Origin: JBGQMW01 sp963769845
GTDB lineage: Archaea; Thermoproteota; Bathyarchaeia; Bathyarchaeales; Bathycorpusculaceae
NCBI GenBank assembly: GCA_963769845.1
Contig: CAVYNL010000005.1
Span: 1 to 64,000, forward strand
Length of the DNA stretch: 64,000 nucleotides
Direction: 5' to 3'
Shown here piece after piece: positions 17,062 to 25,373 of this stretch; within the stretch, counting starts at the first letter, position 1, and every line of letters starts with the position of its first letter. The translations under genes and the position numbers were made by a program. The notes under the pieces are model-generated. The model was given only the letters and a program-made list of their open reading frames with translations, was not told where the DNA came from and did not search any database.

Positions 17062-17835
17062 ATGTTGCCACTTCCCCTCGTTGAGAGGTCAGAAAGAGCG
17101 ATTGCGCACATGATTCGAAGAAAGGTCGAAGGACTAAAGGGGGTGAAAGATGTCCGTCAAGTAACCGCCCGTGTGAGTGGAAAAAGACTTGACGTGAACA
17201 TGCTGGTTTCGCTGCAAGATGAGATTGAAGGTGAGGACCCTCACAAAATATCCCTGCTCATCGAGCGGGAAGTGATGCGTGAATTTCCAGACGCGAGAGT
17301 TACCATCAACACCGGACCTGTCGGAAACGTTCAGGATAACGTCTGGGAACTCGTGAAGGACATAGCAGAAGGAACGCCGGGTTCCAGAGGAGTTCACAAC
17401 ATCCACATCCAGAAAATCGGCAAGAAAGTATGCGTCGACCTTCATCTAGAAGTAAGCGCCAACATGACAGTGAAACAAGCACACGACGTGGCGGATGACG
17501 TTGAGAAAAGGATAAAGGAAGCCTATCCCGACCTCGGAGAGATCACGGTTCACATCGAGTCCGCTTCCGAACGCGTGTCAAGAGAACTGGCTGGAGTAGA
17601 AACAGAACTGGAATCATACATCGAGCATGTTGCCGAAACCATTCCAGAAATAAAAAGCGTGTACGGCATCAAAGTCCGCAGGTTCGGCGATGTCCTGCAT
17701 CTCGTGTTTCAGGCTCAATTCAGCCCAAATCTCAACATAGCGAAAGCACACGAGATTTCTAACAAGCTTGAGAAGGAGATCAAAGGCGCTTTTCCCAATA
17801 TTGGCAGAATAGACATTCACGAAGAGCCAGCCTGA
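17062..17835 (+). CDS. Stand-alone protein of three tandem ZT_dimer (cation-efflux C-terminal) domains
   Basis: About 257 residues made of three repeats of 75-80 residues. Each repeat has the pattern of the cytoplasmic dimerisation domain of cation diffusion facilitators: helix, a V(K/H)(D/N)I strand, KxxxxDVxL strand, a long A-H-x-I/V-x-xxVE/LE helix and a final HIE/HEEP strand. Examples are VHNIHIQKIGKKVCVDLHLE and the final IGRIDIHEEP. No membrane segment is present. In cation-efflux proteins this domain binds metal and drives dimerisation. ATG 17062 follows GAGGTG closely. It sits directly before an MgtA-type ATPase, so a role in metal sensing or buffering is a reasonable inference. Confidence 0.82.
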   Translation: MLPLPLVERSERAIAHMIRRKVEGLKGVKDVRQVTARVSGKRLDVNMLVSLQDEIEGEDPHKISLLIEREVMREFPDARVTINTGPVGNVQDNVWELVKDIAEGTPGSRGVHNIHIQKIGKKVCVDLHLEVSANMTVKQAHDVADDVEKRIKEAYPDLGEITVHIESASERVSRELAGVETELESYIEHVAETIPEIKSVYGIKVRRFGDVLHLVFQAQFSPNLNIAKAHEISNKLEKEIKGAFPNIGRIDIHEEPA

Positions 17836-17951
17836 ACTCTTTCTGCTCGCTTCATCAAGGCGGCATGGTGTCGACGCAATACCTATATACCGCTCAATCA
17901 TACTGCAAATGGCAAAAAGAGTTTCCTGAGAGTCAAGATGACCTTGTTTGA

Positions 17952-20540
17952 GGCGGATTCAAGAATACGGCAAAGGAGAAAACCGCGGGCAGCGAAGAAG
18001 ACTACTGGTCCATCGAACCTACAAGCGTTTACGAATCCCTCAAGACCAGCGAACAAGGATTGACCGAAAACGAAGCTCAGAATCGTCTGGCGACCCACGG
18101 TCGAAATGAACTAGTCGCCCACACTTTCACAAGAGCTCAGGTACTTGTCAGGCAGTTCAAGAACCCGATATTCGCAATTCTCATCGCCTGCGCCGTAATC
18201 GCAGCCTTCTTCTCAGAACCAGACTCAGCCATAATAATCGCGGTGATGATAGGCATCAGCGTAGTCCTGGGATACTACAATGAATACAAAGCAGAGAAAA
18301 TAGTCCAAGACCTCAGACAGAACGTCTCTATCAAGGCAATAGTAGTCAGAGACGGCCGAACAACTCAAATCGATTCTCGGCTGCTCGTCCCAGGAGACGT
18401 AGTCGCTCTCTACGTGGGCGACATCGTTCCAGCGGACATGAGAATAACGAAATGCAAGGACCTTGAAACCGACGAAGCCACATTCACAGGAGAATCGTTT
18501 CCGGTCGAAAAAACCGCAAACTGCCTTAACATTCAGAACCCGACACCTCAGCAGCTGACAAACTGCTTGTTCATGGGCTCCGTAGTGGTTCATGGCACTG
18601 CCCAAGGCGTCGTAGTGTCAACAGGCAGGCACACTAAGTTAGGGTCGATTTCGAGGAGCCTAACCCGGTCCCACCCTGAAACCGAGTTCCAAAAGGGCGT
18701 CAGAAAATACGGAAATATGCTCATAGCATTCACTCTCGTCCTTGCAGTCTCCATATTCTCGCTGAACGCCGCCGCTCGCCATCCGCTCGTCGATGCCCTG
18801 CTGTTCTCTCTCGCCGTCGCTGTAGGGCTCGTGCCAGAACTGATGCCCGCCATCGTGACGATCAGCCTTGCTCAAGGAGCAAAGAGAATGGCCAACGTGA
18901 AAGTCATCGTCAAGCGTCTGGTTTCCATCGAGGACTTCGGCAACATGAACGTTCTCTGCACGGACAAGACTGGAACGCTCACCGAAGGAAAAATCGTCCT
19001 TAAAGAGGTCTATCCCCTTGGTGAAGAAACAGAAAACAGAACGTTGACCTATTCGCTGCTGTGCAACTCCGCAGTCGTTGGAGAAAAGGTCGTCGGCAAC
19101 CCGATGGACGTGGCAATATGGGAGTACGCAATTCAGAACGACCTGCAGAAGAGTGCAGAGACCTACACGAGGATTGACGAGGTTCCCTTTGACTATCAGC
19201 GGCGGATGATGTCTGTCGTCGTGAAGAAAAACGGCGAACACGTCCTAGTCAGCAAGGGTGCTCCAGAATCTGTCTTCAACAAGTGCAAGCATGCTGAGGT
19301 AAGCGGAAGAGTTGAAACAATAAGCGCTGTGCAGAAAGCAATAAACGACAAATTCTGCAATCTCTCAGAACTCGGATACCGCATCCTTGCAGTAGCCACC
19401 CGAAGCATAGAACAGAAACTCTCCTATTCAACAGAAGACGAGAAAGACCTTACCCTCCTAGGTTTCCTCGTTTTCACAGATCCCCCCAAGAAAGACGCCC
19501 ACGAAGCCATTGACAAATTGAACGAGATGGGTGTTACGGTGAAAATTCTGACAGGCGACAACGAGTTAGTCGCGAAAACCATCTGCGACGACCTAAAGAT
19601 ACCGGTCAAGAGAACCGTCGTCGGGTCAGACCTAACCAAGATGAGCTGGAACGAAATCAAACAGACAGTGGAAGAAACCACCGTCTTCGCCAGAATAACT
19701 CCCGAACAAAAACTCGACATAATCAAAGCCCTAAAAGCAAACGGACACGTAGTAGGCTTCAGCGGAGACGGAGTAAACGATGCTCCTGCCCTCTACGAAG
19801 CAGACGTCGGCATTTCTGTAGACACGGCGGTCGACGTGGCAAAAGAAGCAGCTGACATAGTACTCTTGGAGAAAGATCTGCTGGTGCTCGCAGACGGCAT
19901 AAACGAAGGCCGCAAGATATTCGGCAACACAATGAAGTACATACTGATGGGAACAAGCTCGAACTTTGGCAACATGTTCAGCGTCGCCGCAGCGTCAGTT
20001 TTCTTGCCGTTTCAGCCAATGACCGCGCCGCAAATTCTCTTCATGAATCTGCTCTATGATGTTTCAAACATGACCTTGCCGACCGACAAAGTTGACGACG
20101 AATATGTCAAAAAGCCAAAGCGTTGGGACATGAACTTCGTAAGGAAATACACCCTCTTCTTTGGGCCTTTCAGCTCACTGTACGACTTCCTCACGTTTGG
20201 CATCATGATCTTCATATTTGGCGCGGCCACTCAAGCGACGGCGCCAGTTTTCCAGGCTGGATGGTTCGTTGAATCATTCTGGACAGAAGTCCTGATCATG
20301 TTCGTCATAAGGACTAGACGCATTCCCTTCTTCACCAGCCGTCCTGGGAAATGGCTGGTCATACTTACGCTTTCGTGTGTGGCATTCGGAACGATTCTTC
20401 CTTTCACAGTCCTAGGCGGAATCATGGGCTTCGCGCCCCTTCCGCCAGAATACTGGTTACTACTAGTGCTCATGGTTGCAACCTACTTGGTGCTGGTCGA
20501 TGCGGGGAAGGTGTTCTTCTACAAAATCTGCAAGTTCTGA
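17952..20540 (+). CDS. MgtA-type P-type ATPase (Mg2+ uptake family), 5' end disturbed
   Basis: At least 826 residues from TTG 18060. It has the actuator TGES motif (about 143), the M4 segment VGLVPELMPAIVTISLAQG, the phosphorylation site DKTGT (D302), TGDN and the GDGVNDAP hinge, and six C-terminal membrane helices. VIVKRLVSIEDFGNMNVLC before DKTGT is the hallmark of the MgtA/MgtB branch (P3B). In-frame coding continues upstream of 18060 (YWSIEPTSVYESL is the usual ATPase N-terminus) back to a TGA at 17949, with no ATG, GTG or TTG. An ATG at 17938 is in another frame. Either a frameshift or an odd start codon is present. Mg2+ is the family substrate; regulation is not visible. Confidence 0.9.
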   Translation, partial: GGFKNTAKEKTAGSEEDYWSIEPTSVYESLKTSEQGLTENEAQNRLATHGRNELVAHTFTRAQVLVRQFKNPIFAILIACAVIAAFFSEPDSAIIIAVMIGISVVLGYYNEYKAEKIVQDLRQNVSIKAIVVRDGRTTQIDSRLLVPGDVVALYVGDIVPADMRITKCKDLETDEATFTGESFPVEKTANCLNIQNPTPQQLTNCLFMGSVVVHGTAQGVVVSTGRHTKLGSISRSLTRSHPETEFQKGVRKYGNMLIAFTLVLAVSIFSLNAAARHPLVDALLFSLAVAVGLVPELMPAIVTISLAQGAKRMANVKVIVKRLVSIEDFGNMNVLCTDKTGTLTEGKIVLKEVYPLGEETENRTLTYSLLCNSAVVGEKVVGNPMDVAIWEYAIQNDLQKSAETYTRIDEVPFDYQRRMMSVVVKKNGEHVLVSKGAPESVFNKCKHAEVSGRVETISAVQKAINDKFCNLSELGYRILAVATRSIEQKLSYSTEDEKDLTLLGFLVFTDPPKKDAHEAIDKLNEMGVTVKILTGDNELVAKTICDDLKIPVKRTVVGSDLTKMSWNEIKQTVEETTVFARITPEQKLDIIKALKANGHVVGFSGDGVNDAPALYEADVGISVDTAVDVAKEAADIVLLEKDLLVLADGINEGRKIFGNTMKYILMGTSSNFGNMFSVAAASVFLPFQPMTAPQILFMNLLYDVSNMTLPTDKVDDEYVKKPKRWDMNFVRKYTLFFGPFSSLYDFLTFGIMIFIFGAATQATAPVFQAGWFVESFWTEVLIMFVIRTRRIPFFTSRPGKWLVILTLSCVAFGTILPFTVLGGIMGFAPLPPEYWLLLVLMVATYLVLVDAGKVFFYKICKF

Positions 20541-20548
20541 GGAAGTGA

Positions 20549-20866
20549 ATGAGCATGGAAGATTTCATCCTATTTCTTGAATGGGCCGTCACAATCAGTG
20601 CTGGAACTGTTTTCTTGTTGCTTGTGAGCATCTATCTTTATTTCGACTCGAGACATAGAAGACGCGATACCAAACGAGCAACGAGAGATTTTGGTCATCT
20701 GGTAAAGGACTATGTCTTCGTTTGGGTTCTTGTTGGCCTGCTGGTGTTCTACATAATCTCAATAGAGTTGGATTCTGCCCTGGTCTTTGCAGCTGGAAAC
20801 ATAGTGGTCGAAGCGCTTCTGATAGCATACTTAATCAGAAACAAGGACAAGGCCGAGCAGACTTGA
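20549..20866 (+). CDS. Small three-helix membrane protein
   Basis: A 105-residue protein with three hydrophobic segments (about 6-28, 52-70, 76-95) and a basic loop (DSRHRRRDTKRATR) on what is probably the cytoplasmic side. It begins 8 nt after the P-type ATPase stop, behind GAGGAAGTG, so it is likely co-transcribed with it. I do not recognise a family. A second ATG two codons in is an alternative start. Confidence 0.75.
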   Translation: MSMEDFILFLEWAVTISAGTVFLLLVSIYLYFDSRHRRRDTKRATRDFGHLVKDYVFVWVLVGLLVFYIISIELDSALVFAAGNIVVEALLIAYLIRNKDKAEQT

Positions 20867-20979
20867 GCTCTCTGAGCAAACAGATACTCACCGCCTGGCT
20901 AGACCCTTGCAGTGCATGCTCGTTATTGCATGCTTGAAGTGGGCTTTGGTGGGGCCGGCCGGATTTGAACCGACGACCT

Positions 20980-21010
20980 TTACCCGGAACAGTGCTTTGG
21001 CGCCGTTCCT
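20980..21010 (-). other. tRNA-Trp intron 2 (position 43/44, 31 nt)
   Basis: ACCC before the intron pairs with GGGT near its end to give a 4-bp central helix. It is flanked by the 3-nt bulges GTA and AAA, and GGAAC/GTTCC forms the inner helix. This is an ideal bulge-helix-bulge for the archaeal splicing endonuclease, which cuts after the second bulge base on each side. The position, at the junction of the anticodon stem and variable loop, is non-canonical. Confidence 0.85.
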
Positions 21011-21016
21011 ACGGGT

Positions 21017-21079
21017 TTCTCTAACCGCTCCAGAACCTCTTCATCCCTTTATGAGGTCCGTAAACCCGTTTGCTACATT
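21017..21079 (-). other. tRNA-Trp intron 1 (position 37/38, 63 nt) with two exon-complementary stretches
   Basis: The intron lies at the usual archaeal position. Its bulge-helix-bulge is relaxed (CTC/GAG plus one mismatch, 3' bulge AAA). Inside it, ACGGGTTT is perfectly complementary to AAACCCGT at the 3' splice junction, and TTCTGGAGC is perfectly complementary to GCTCCAGAA around the anticodon. ATGAAGA between them matches the box C/C' consensus at six of seven positions. This is the layout of the euryarchaeal tRNA-Trp intron box C/D guide RNA. Confidence 0.7.
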
Positions 21080-21247
21080 CTGGAGCCCGTCGTCATACCT
21101 GCCTAGACTACGACCCCACTTTCTCGCCTGAGAATGTCATGGGTGATTTTGGATATATGCGTTATTCCTTTGACCCAAAAAACGCAAGTCGTGGCAGAAC
21201 GGGCGGAGCAAAGCGATAAGTTTATGAATGCAAACCAAGCGTGTAGT

Positions 21248-21377
21248 CTGGGGCTTGCCGGCCATAGGGCGTGGGTCCCACCTGATCCCATACCGAACTC
21301 AGAAGTTAAACCACGTTCCGTTTCCGGTTGTAGTGTGGTCTTCGGCCATGCGAACCCGAAAAAGCTGGTGACCCCAC
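21248..21377 (+). rRNA. rrf: 5S ribosomal RNA
   Basis: The sequence has the 5S landmarks: GGCCATAG after helix I, CCGAACTCAGAAGTTAAACC in loops B and C, and a closing helix in which GGGG(C)TTGCC at the 5' end pairs with GGTGACCCC at the 3' end. The length of about 130 nt is normal. A TATA-like AAGTTTATGAAT lies about 25 nt upstream (near 21217). Exact ends are approximate. It stands apart from any 16S/23S genes, as is common in archaea, and next to tRNA-Trp on the opposite strand. Confidence 0.92.
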
Positions 21378-21419
21378 TTCACCTTACCCACCATTTTGGG
21401 GGATAGTTACCCAAAAGTT

Positions 21420-21833
21420 CTATTGTTGTTGTGTAGAATTATGGTCTTTCCCCGTGCTTGTCTTTTCTCTTTTTGTTTTTAGCTTTCTTCATGGATAACC
21501 ATGTATACTCTAAAGAAGTTCTCGAACAACACTCGATTAGTTGACACTTTCCAGAGAAGTCTTAATCTGTCTTCTTTCTGAGAAAGAGCTTCTGTTTGTC
21601 TCTCGGAACGATATCGAATGTCTCAATAGGGTATAAAAGACAGTTACATCAAGGATTCTGTAAGGTTCAAAGTTTCAGAGTGGAAGATGGTAGCCAAATC
21701 CTAAAACGCGCGCGCGCATTACAGCACAGCTTGAAGGCTCCAATCGTCTTTCTGTCTTTGAGGTTTCGGCTTTTTGTACGGCATGGCTTAGACTAGAAAA
21801 AGAGAGAGAAAAGAGGAAAAAGAAAGGTCGAGG
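21420..21833. other. Gap after 5S rRNA
   Basis: This 410-nt stretch begins with a T-rich run (about 21455-21485, CTTTTTGTTTTTAG) that probably terminates the 5S transcript. It also contains a GCGCGCGCGC tract at 21708-21717. I see no gene in it. Confidence 0.5.
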
Positions 21834-22409
21834 CTAGCTACCCCAACTATGGTTGATACCTGTTGGACTAGACCATACATGCCATGCTGTCAATGGGAAA
21901 CCAGGATAGACAACTTGTGAATTAACCGAAGTGTAACTCTCGCCGTTTATTGTGCCTAGGGATATTGTCGTATTAAGTGTTAAGACTGCCCCATGGAATG
22001 CTTCTACATAGAGTATCGCGTTATATGCTGTATCGTTGCCAACATTGCACACGTACCCGTAGACATGAAGATAAGTTTGTTGTGGGGGAGGTGGTCTGTT
22101 GTCGTCTGCTGTCAAGTTTACTTCGATGAGTTTTGGTGCTTCAAGACTATTTACCTGGTTCTGTAGACTGTCTGCCTGACCTTGAAGGTTTGCGTTCTGT
22201 GATACGTTTCCATCTAGCCACGTTTGAAGCTGATTGTTCTGGGCTTGGAGACTTGATATTTGAGAAGCCTGAGAAGATATTTTGCTGTCTTTGTCATTTA
22301 TCATTGGCATGTAAATCGCAACGATTCCAGCCAAACCGACTACCAGAAGAATGCAGATTATTCCTAGAGCAATAGCGACACTTCTTCTAACCATTTTCTT
22401 TTCACTCAC
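21834..22409 (-). CDS. Membrane-anchored coiled-coil protein with extracellular beta domain
   Basis: A 191-residue protein. One N-terminal membrane segment (about 8-33) is followed by a glutamine/serine-rich coiled coil (SKISSQASQISSLQAQNNQL and onward) and a C-terminal beta-sandwich-like domain with NVGNDTAYNAILYVEAF, which resembles FxLYD or CARDB-type domains. Several N-glycosylation sites are present outside. Similar anchored proteins are frequent on archaeal surfaces and have no defined role. The start is ATG 22409. Confidence 0.75.
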   Translation of the reverse strand: MSEKKMVRRSVAIALGIICILLVVGLAGIVAIYMPMINDKDSKISSQASQISSLQAQNNQLQTWLDGNVSQNANLQGQADSLQNQVNSLEAPKLIEVNLTADDNRPPPPQQTYLHVYGYVCNVGNDTAYNAILYVEAFHGAVLTLNTTISLGTINGESYTSVNSQVVYPGFPLTAWHVWSSPTGINHSWGS

Positions 22410-22745
22410 TTTTTAACCCCTAGTGTGTCTTCTGTCGTCGTGCAGATTTAAAATTTCTGTCTTTGATTATATACAAGACATAGAAAGCTTCAAAAGCTAT
22501 AGCGCGCGCATGGAAACATGATAGACCCAGAAGTATTGTAGCAAGCGGTGTAAATGGGAGTTCAAACGCTTTAAGAAGAAATGCAAAAAGAACGCACAAG
22601 TTTATCGCAAGCGCGAGTTTTTCGTATGCGGAATCTGAATTTCAAATCTTAGTAATCCGTATCTAGTTTTAATAAACGACTTATGTTCGAGCGGTGAACC
22701 ATTTGGTCAAAGCTGAAAAATGCAGACATTAACATGTGATTTAAT
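22410..22745. other. Intergenic region between divergent surface-protein genes
   Basis: The 336-nt gap is AT-rich and holds a GCGCGCGC tract at 22502-22509. A TATA-like AGTTTTAATAAAC near 22665 probably serves the gene at 22746. No coding frame or RNA is evident. Confidence 0.45.
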
Positions 22746-23510
22746 ATGAATAAGAAAATAGTTTTGCTGACTTCATTCTCAGTTTTCTTATTGTCTGCAA
22801 TGGTTGTGACATCGATGGCGGCCCAACCAAGAACGGTTGGTGTTGTTGCTGGTAACTGGTTCAAGTATGGTACCTTTGACGTTGATTGGAGTTCTAACGA
22901 TCCAAATGCCAAGTTCCCTCCTTCTGGTTGGGAGGTTTTCGCGGATTTGAATAAGACAGAGTGGCAGTTGATTCGAGTTGAAGATGTCTCTGGCACAAAC
23001 GTAACTATTCAAGCGACAACGCATTTCAAGAATGGAACTGAGACGTTTGAGGGTGGCCATGTGAACATAGACACTGGAGATGGCAACGTGTCTCTCGTGG
23101 TTATTTCAGCTAATCTCAATGCAAATGATGCTCTTTACACTTCGGGGAGTTATTCCACTTGGAAGATAAACGAGACGATAGTCAGACCTTATCCAAATGG
23201 TGCGAGGGAAACGAATCTCCTAAACGTGACATACGAGCATTCATGGACAGTTAATGAAACACAGAACTATAACTATTTCACCATGAATTTTTACTGGGAT
23301 AAGTCAACTGGAATCCTTGTTGAAGACTACTACGGAATGGTTAACCAAACAGGAGAATACTTGACAACTTGGTCATCGTTGGCTGGAGTGACTGAATCAG
23401 ATGGTTGGGTGGTACCAGAGTTTCCATCTTTCCTTATCCTGCCTCTGTTCATAATAGCAACACTACTAGCAGTCATATTCTATAGAAGAAAACGCATTGG
23501 CGTCAGATAG
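22746..23510 (+). CDS. Secreted surface protein with C-terminal membrane anchor
   Basis: A 254-residue protein with an N-terminal signal peptide (KIVLLTSFSVFLLSAMVVTS, cleavage near AAQPR), a beta-rich body with many NxT/NxS sites, and a C-terminal EFPSFLILPLFIIATLLAV segment followed by YRRKR. That tail resembles the PEF/PGF-type sorting tails of archaeal surface proteins: short motif, hydrophobic helix, basic end. I do not recognise the body. It is probably displayed on the cell surface, single gene, ATG start. Confidence 0.75.
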   Translation: MNKKIVLLTSFSVFLLSAMVVTSMAAQPRTVGVVAGNWFKYGTFDVDWSSNDPNAKFPPSGWEVFADLNKTEWQLIRVEDVSGTNVTIQATTHFKNGTETFEGGHVNIDTGDGNVSLVVISANLNANDALYTSGSYSTWKINETIVRPYPNGARETNLLNVTYEHSWTVNETQNYNYFTMNFYWDKSTGILVEDYYGMVNQTGEYLTTWSSLAGVTESDGWVVPEFPSFLILPLFIIATLLAVIFYRRKRIGVR

Positions 23511-23580
23511 AGGATAGTTCCATAGTACCTCATAAGCCACGGAATGCAACTATCTTAGTGGAAGTCGCGCGCGCGAGCAG

Positions 23581-23668
23581 GTGCTTCTCGAACAAAACCA
23601 TGCCTCTGACTTCAGCATTTCACAGCGTAGTAAAGTAAGGTAAGGCAGAGGCTCTAACCAGTTGAGCG
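23581..23668 (-). pseudogene. tRNA-like relic (tRNA-Val-like D and anticodon arms)
   Basis: On the minus strand, GCTCAACTGGTTAGAGC is a perfect tRNA D arm. It is followed by CCTCTG-CCTTAC, consistent with the 5' half of an anticodon arm with TAC in the loop. After a 30-nt insert, CAGAGG closes the stem and TTCGAGA resembles a T loop. The T stem does not pair properly and no acceptor stem can be formed; the expected acceptor sites are occupied by GATCGATCGATC on one side and a GCGCGC tract on the other. It is most likely a degraded tRNA or a fragment. Confidence 0.45.
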
Positions 23669-24005
23669 ATCGATCGATCTTTATCGTTACATCAAGAATT
23701 TGGGGAAATACAACTGTGATAGGCTTCTGGTTCTCTCTTATCCTGAGAATCTTCGGTATAGTACGCGCACGGGTATCAAGATTAAAGGCGATTCTATGCT
23801 AAAAAGAAGACGACTAACGCTATTCATAATCCGGCTTTCCATCATGTGTCGCGCGTGCAGAAAAACCCCTAGATCGATCGATCATTTAAAGGTCCACTTC
23901 AGATTCAGAATTTGATATTTGCATATATCTGTCTGCAAGACAATCTGTTTACGAAACAAAGCATTATCTATTGAGATGCAATACCCTTTTCAGGGAGAGT
24001 GTGGG

Positions 24006-24182
24006 ATGAAAACCATTGAAATCTCGGATGAAACATTCGAGTTCCTAGCATATCTTGCACGCCAGGACGTGACGTTACCCGCAGTTCTTGCTGATTATCT
24101 TAAATGGGATCGTTATACAAAAGAAGAGATCAAAGCCCATCTTCACGCATTGGACAGCGCATGCATCAAAGCCCGCGTTTAA
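24006..24182 (+). CDS. Small RHH-antitoxin-like protein (58 aa)
   Basis: The reading begins MKTIEISDETFEFLAYLARQ, which is the pattern of a short beta strand followed by a helix found in ribbon-helix-helix and some antitoxin N-termini. The rest is polar and ends ACIKARV. An upstream ATG at 23919 extends the frame, but that part is not protein-like and GGGAGAG lies just before 24006. No toxin gene is adjacent. Function unknown. Confidence 0.5.
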   Translation: MKTIEISDETFEFLAYLARQDVTLPAVLADYLKWDRYTKEEIKAHLHALDSACIKARV

Positions 24183-24331
24183 ATACTGCAAGGCTTCATA
24201 GTCGCCACAGGCTTCTGTTTAGCTAGGAAAATATTGTTTGTAGCTATAGAAAGCTTGTTTCGAACGTCATGCCTTGTTCCTGGTCAGCTCACCCGCAACA
24301 CCCAACTTGCCTTTGAGAACTTTCGACTTTC

Positions 24332-25090
24332 CTAGCGTTTTCTCAAGTTTTCTCCAGCTCGTTTGTGTTCTGTGATGTCTCGCAATGTTGTTTGGAGAAA
24401 ATCTTTGTCCCTAATGCGAATACGCGTCACAGTCAAACTAGCATCATATAAGGTGCCATCTTTATGTTTCAATCGCACCAACAAATCAATTGCAGTAGCA
24501 TGTCGTCTGAGGTCTTCAATTAACTCCTTCCTCTGTTTTGGATTTGCGTGTAACCCGGTTAGGTTGATCTTTTCAAGCTCTACTTTACAGTATCCAGTAA
24601 TGGTTTGCATAGCTCTATTGGTGTCAACCACGACTCCGTCGAGAGATAATATGCCAATACCAATGGGGCTCTGTTCAAAGAGAAGCCGGTAGCGTTCCTC
24701 GCTTTCTCTCAACGCTTCTTCTGCTTTTGTAATTTTCACAGCTTGGCATATACCATGCGCTAGTTCGCCATAGACTGTTTCTGGCTCACCTAGCTTGTTG
24801 AAGTATCCACCAGCACCAAGGTTCAATGCCTTAATAGCTACTTCTTCTCTGCCTTTTCCAGTAAATATGACAAAAGGAATCTTGTCACCCTTCTGTCTTA
24901 GTTCTTTGAGAAACTGTAAACCGTCTTTTCCAGGCATCTGATAGTCGCTGACGACAACATCATACTCTTCTTTCTTCATCTTTTCTGCTGCTTCTTCGAC
25001 AGATGAGGCAGTTTCCACTTGAAATGCTCCTTGCATTTCCAAGATTGCTTTTGCAGTCTTCAAGAAACCAGCGTCATCATCCACATGCAA
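24332..25090 (-). CDS. Response-regulator receiver plus PAS domain protein, kinase domain absent
   Basis: 252 residues. Residues about 1-115 are a CheY-like receiver domain with the acidic pair HVDDD, phospho-acceptor D in VVVSDYQMPGKDG and lysine in FNKLG. After a short linker comes a PAS domain (SEERYRLLFEQSPIGIGILSL to TTLRDITEHKRA). The protein stops right after the PAS-associated helix, where archaeal relatives continue into a histidine kinase. The start is TTG; the preceding in-frame codons (VRVL) are part of the receiver's first strand but have no start codon, so the N-terminus is also disturbed. It may be a truncated signalling protein. Confidence 0.8.
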   Translation of the reverse strand: MHVDDDAGFLKTAKAILEMQGAFQVETASSVEEAAEKMKKEEYDVVVSDYQMPGKDGLQFLKELRQKGDKIPFVIFTGKGREEVAIKALNLGAGGYFNKLGEPETVYGELAHGICQAVKITKAEEALRESEERYRLLFEQSPIGIGILSLDGVVVDTNRAMQTITGYCKVELEKINLTGLHANPKQRKELIEDLRRHATAIDLLVRLKHKDGTLYDASLTVTRIRIRDKDFLQTTLRDITEHKRAGENLRKR

Positions 25091-25373
25091 AACTCGTACT
25101 GGTGATACTTTGACTATTTCTACAGCATTTGTTTTCGAAAACTTGACATTTGACTGTGCCGTCTAAACTACTTCCCCTTTTACTTTTCGATCGATCCTTT
25201 TACTATTCACGGCAAGTTTATCTGAGAGTTCGCTTGCTGTTTGTTCCAGGAACTCTTGGAAGTTAGATGATTTTACTTTCCACTCTAGACAGAACATATC
25301 TATGGAATTGTGGTTCAATGTTTATTTTACTTTCGGTCAAAAAATATACCAAAAATGACAAAAAGTAAAAACA

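Larger units (their letters stand above)
20947..21117 (-). tRNA. trnW: tRNA-Trp(CCA) with two introns
   Basis: Read on the minus strand, the acceptor GGGGTCG pairs with CGGCCCC, the discriminator is A and CCA is encoded. The D stem is GTC/GAC. The anticodon stem ACGGG/CCCGT encloses CTCCAGA, giving anticodon CCA. The T arm is GTCGG-TTCAAAT-CCGGC. To obtain this, 63 nt must be removed after position 37 and 31 nt after position 43; the joined variable loop is then exactly AGGTC. The fold of the mature tRNA is complete, so I am confident in the call. The position of the first splice site could be off by one. Confidence 0.93.
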
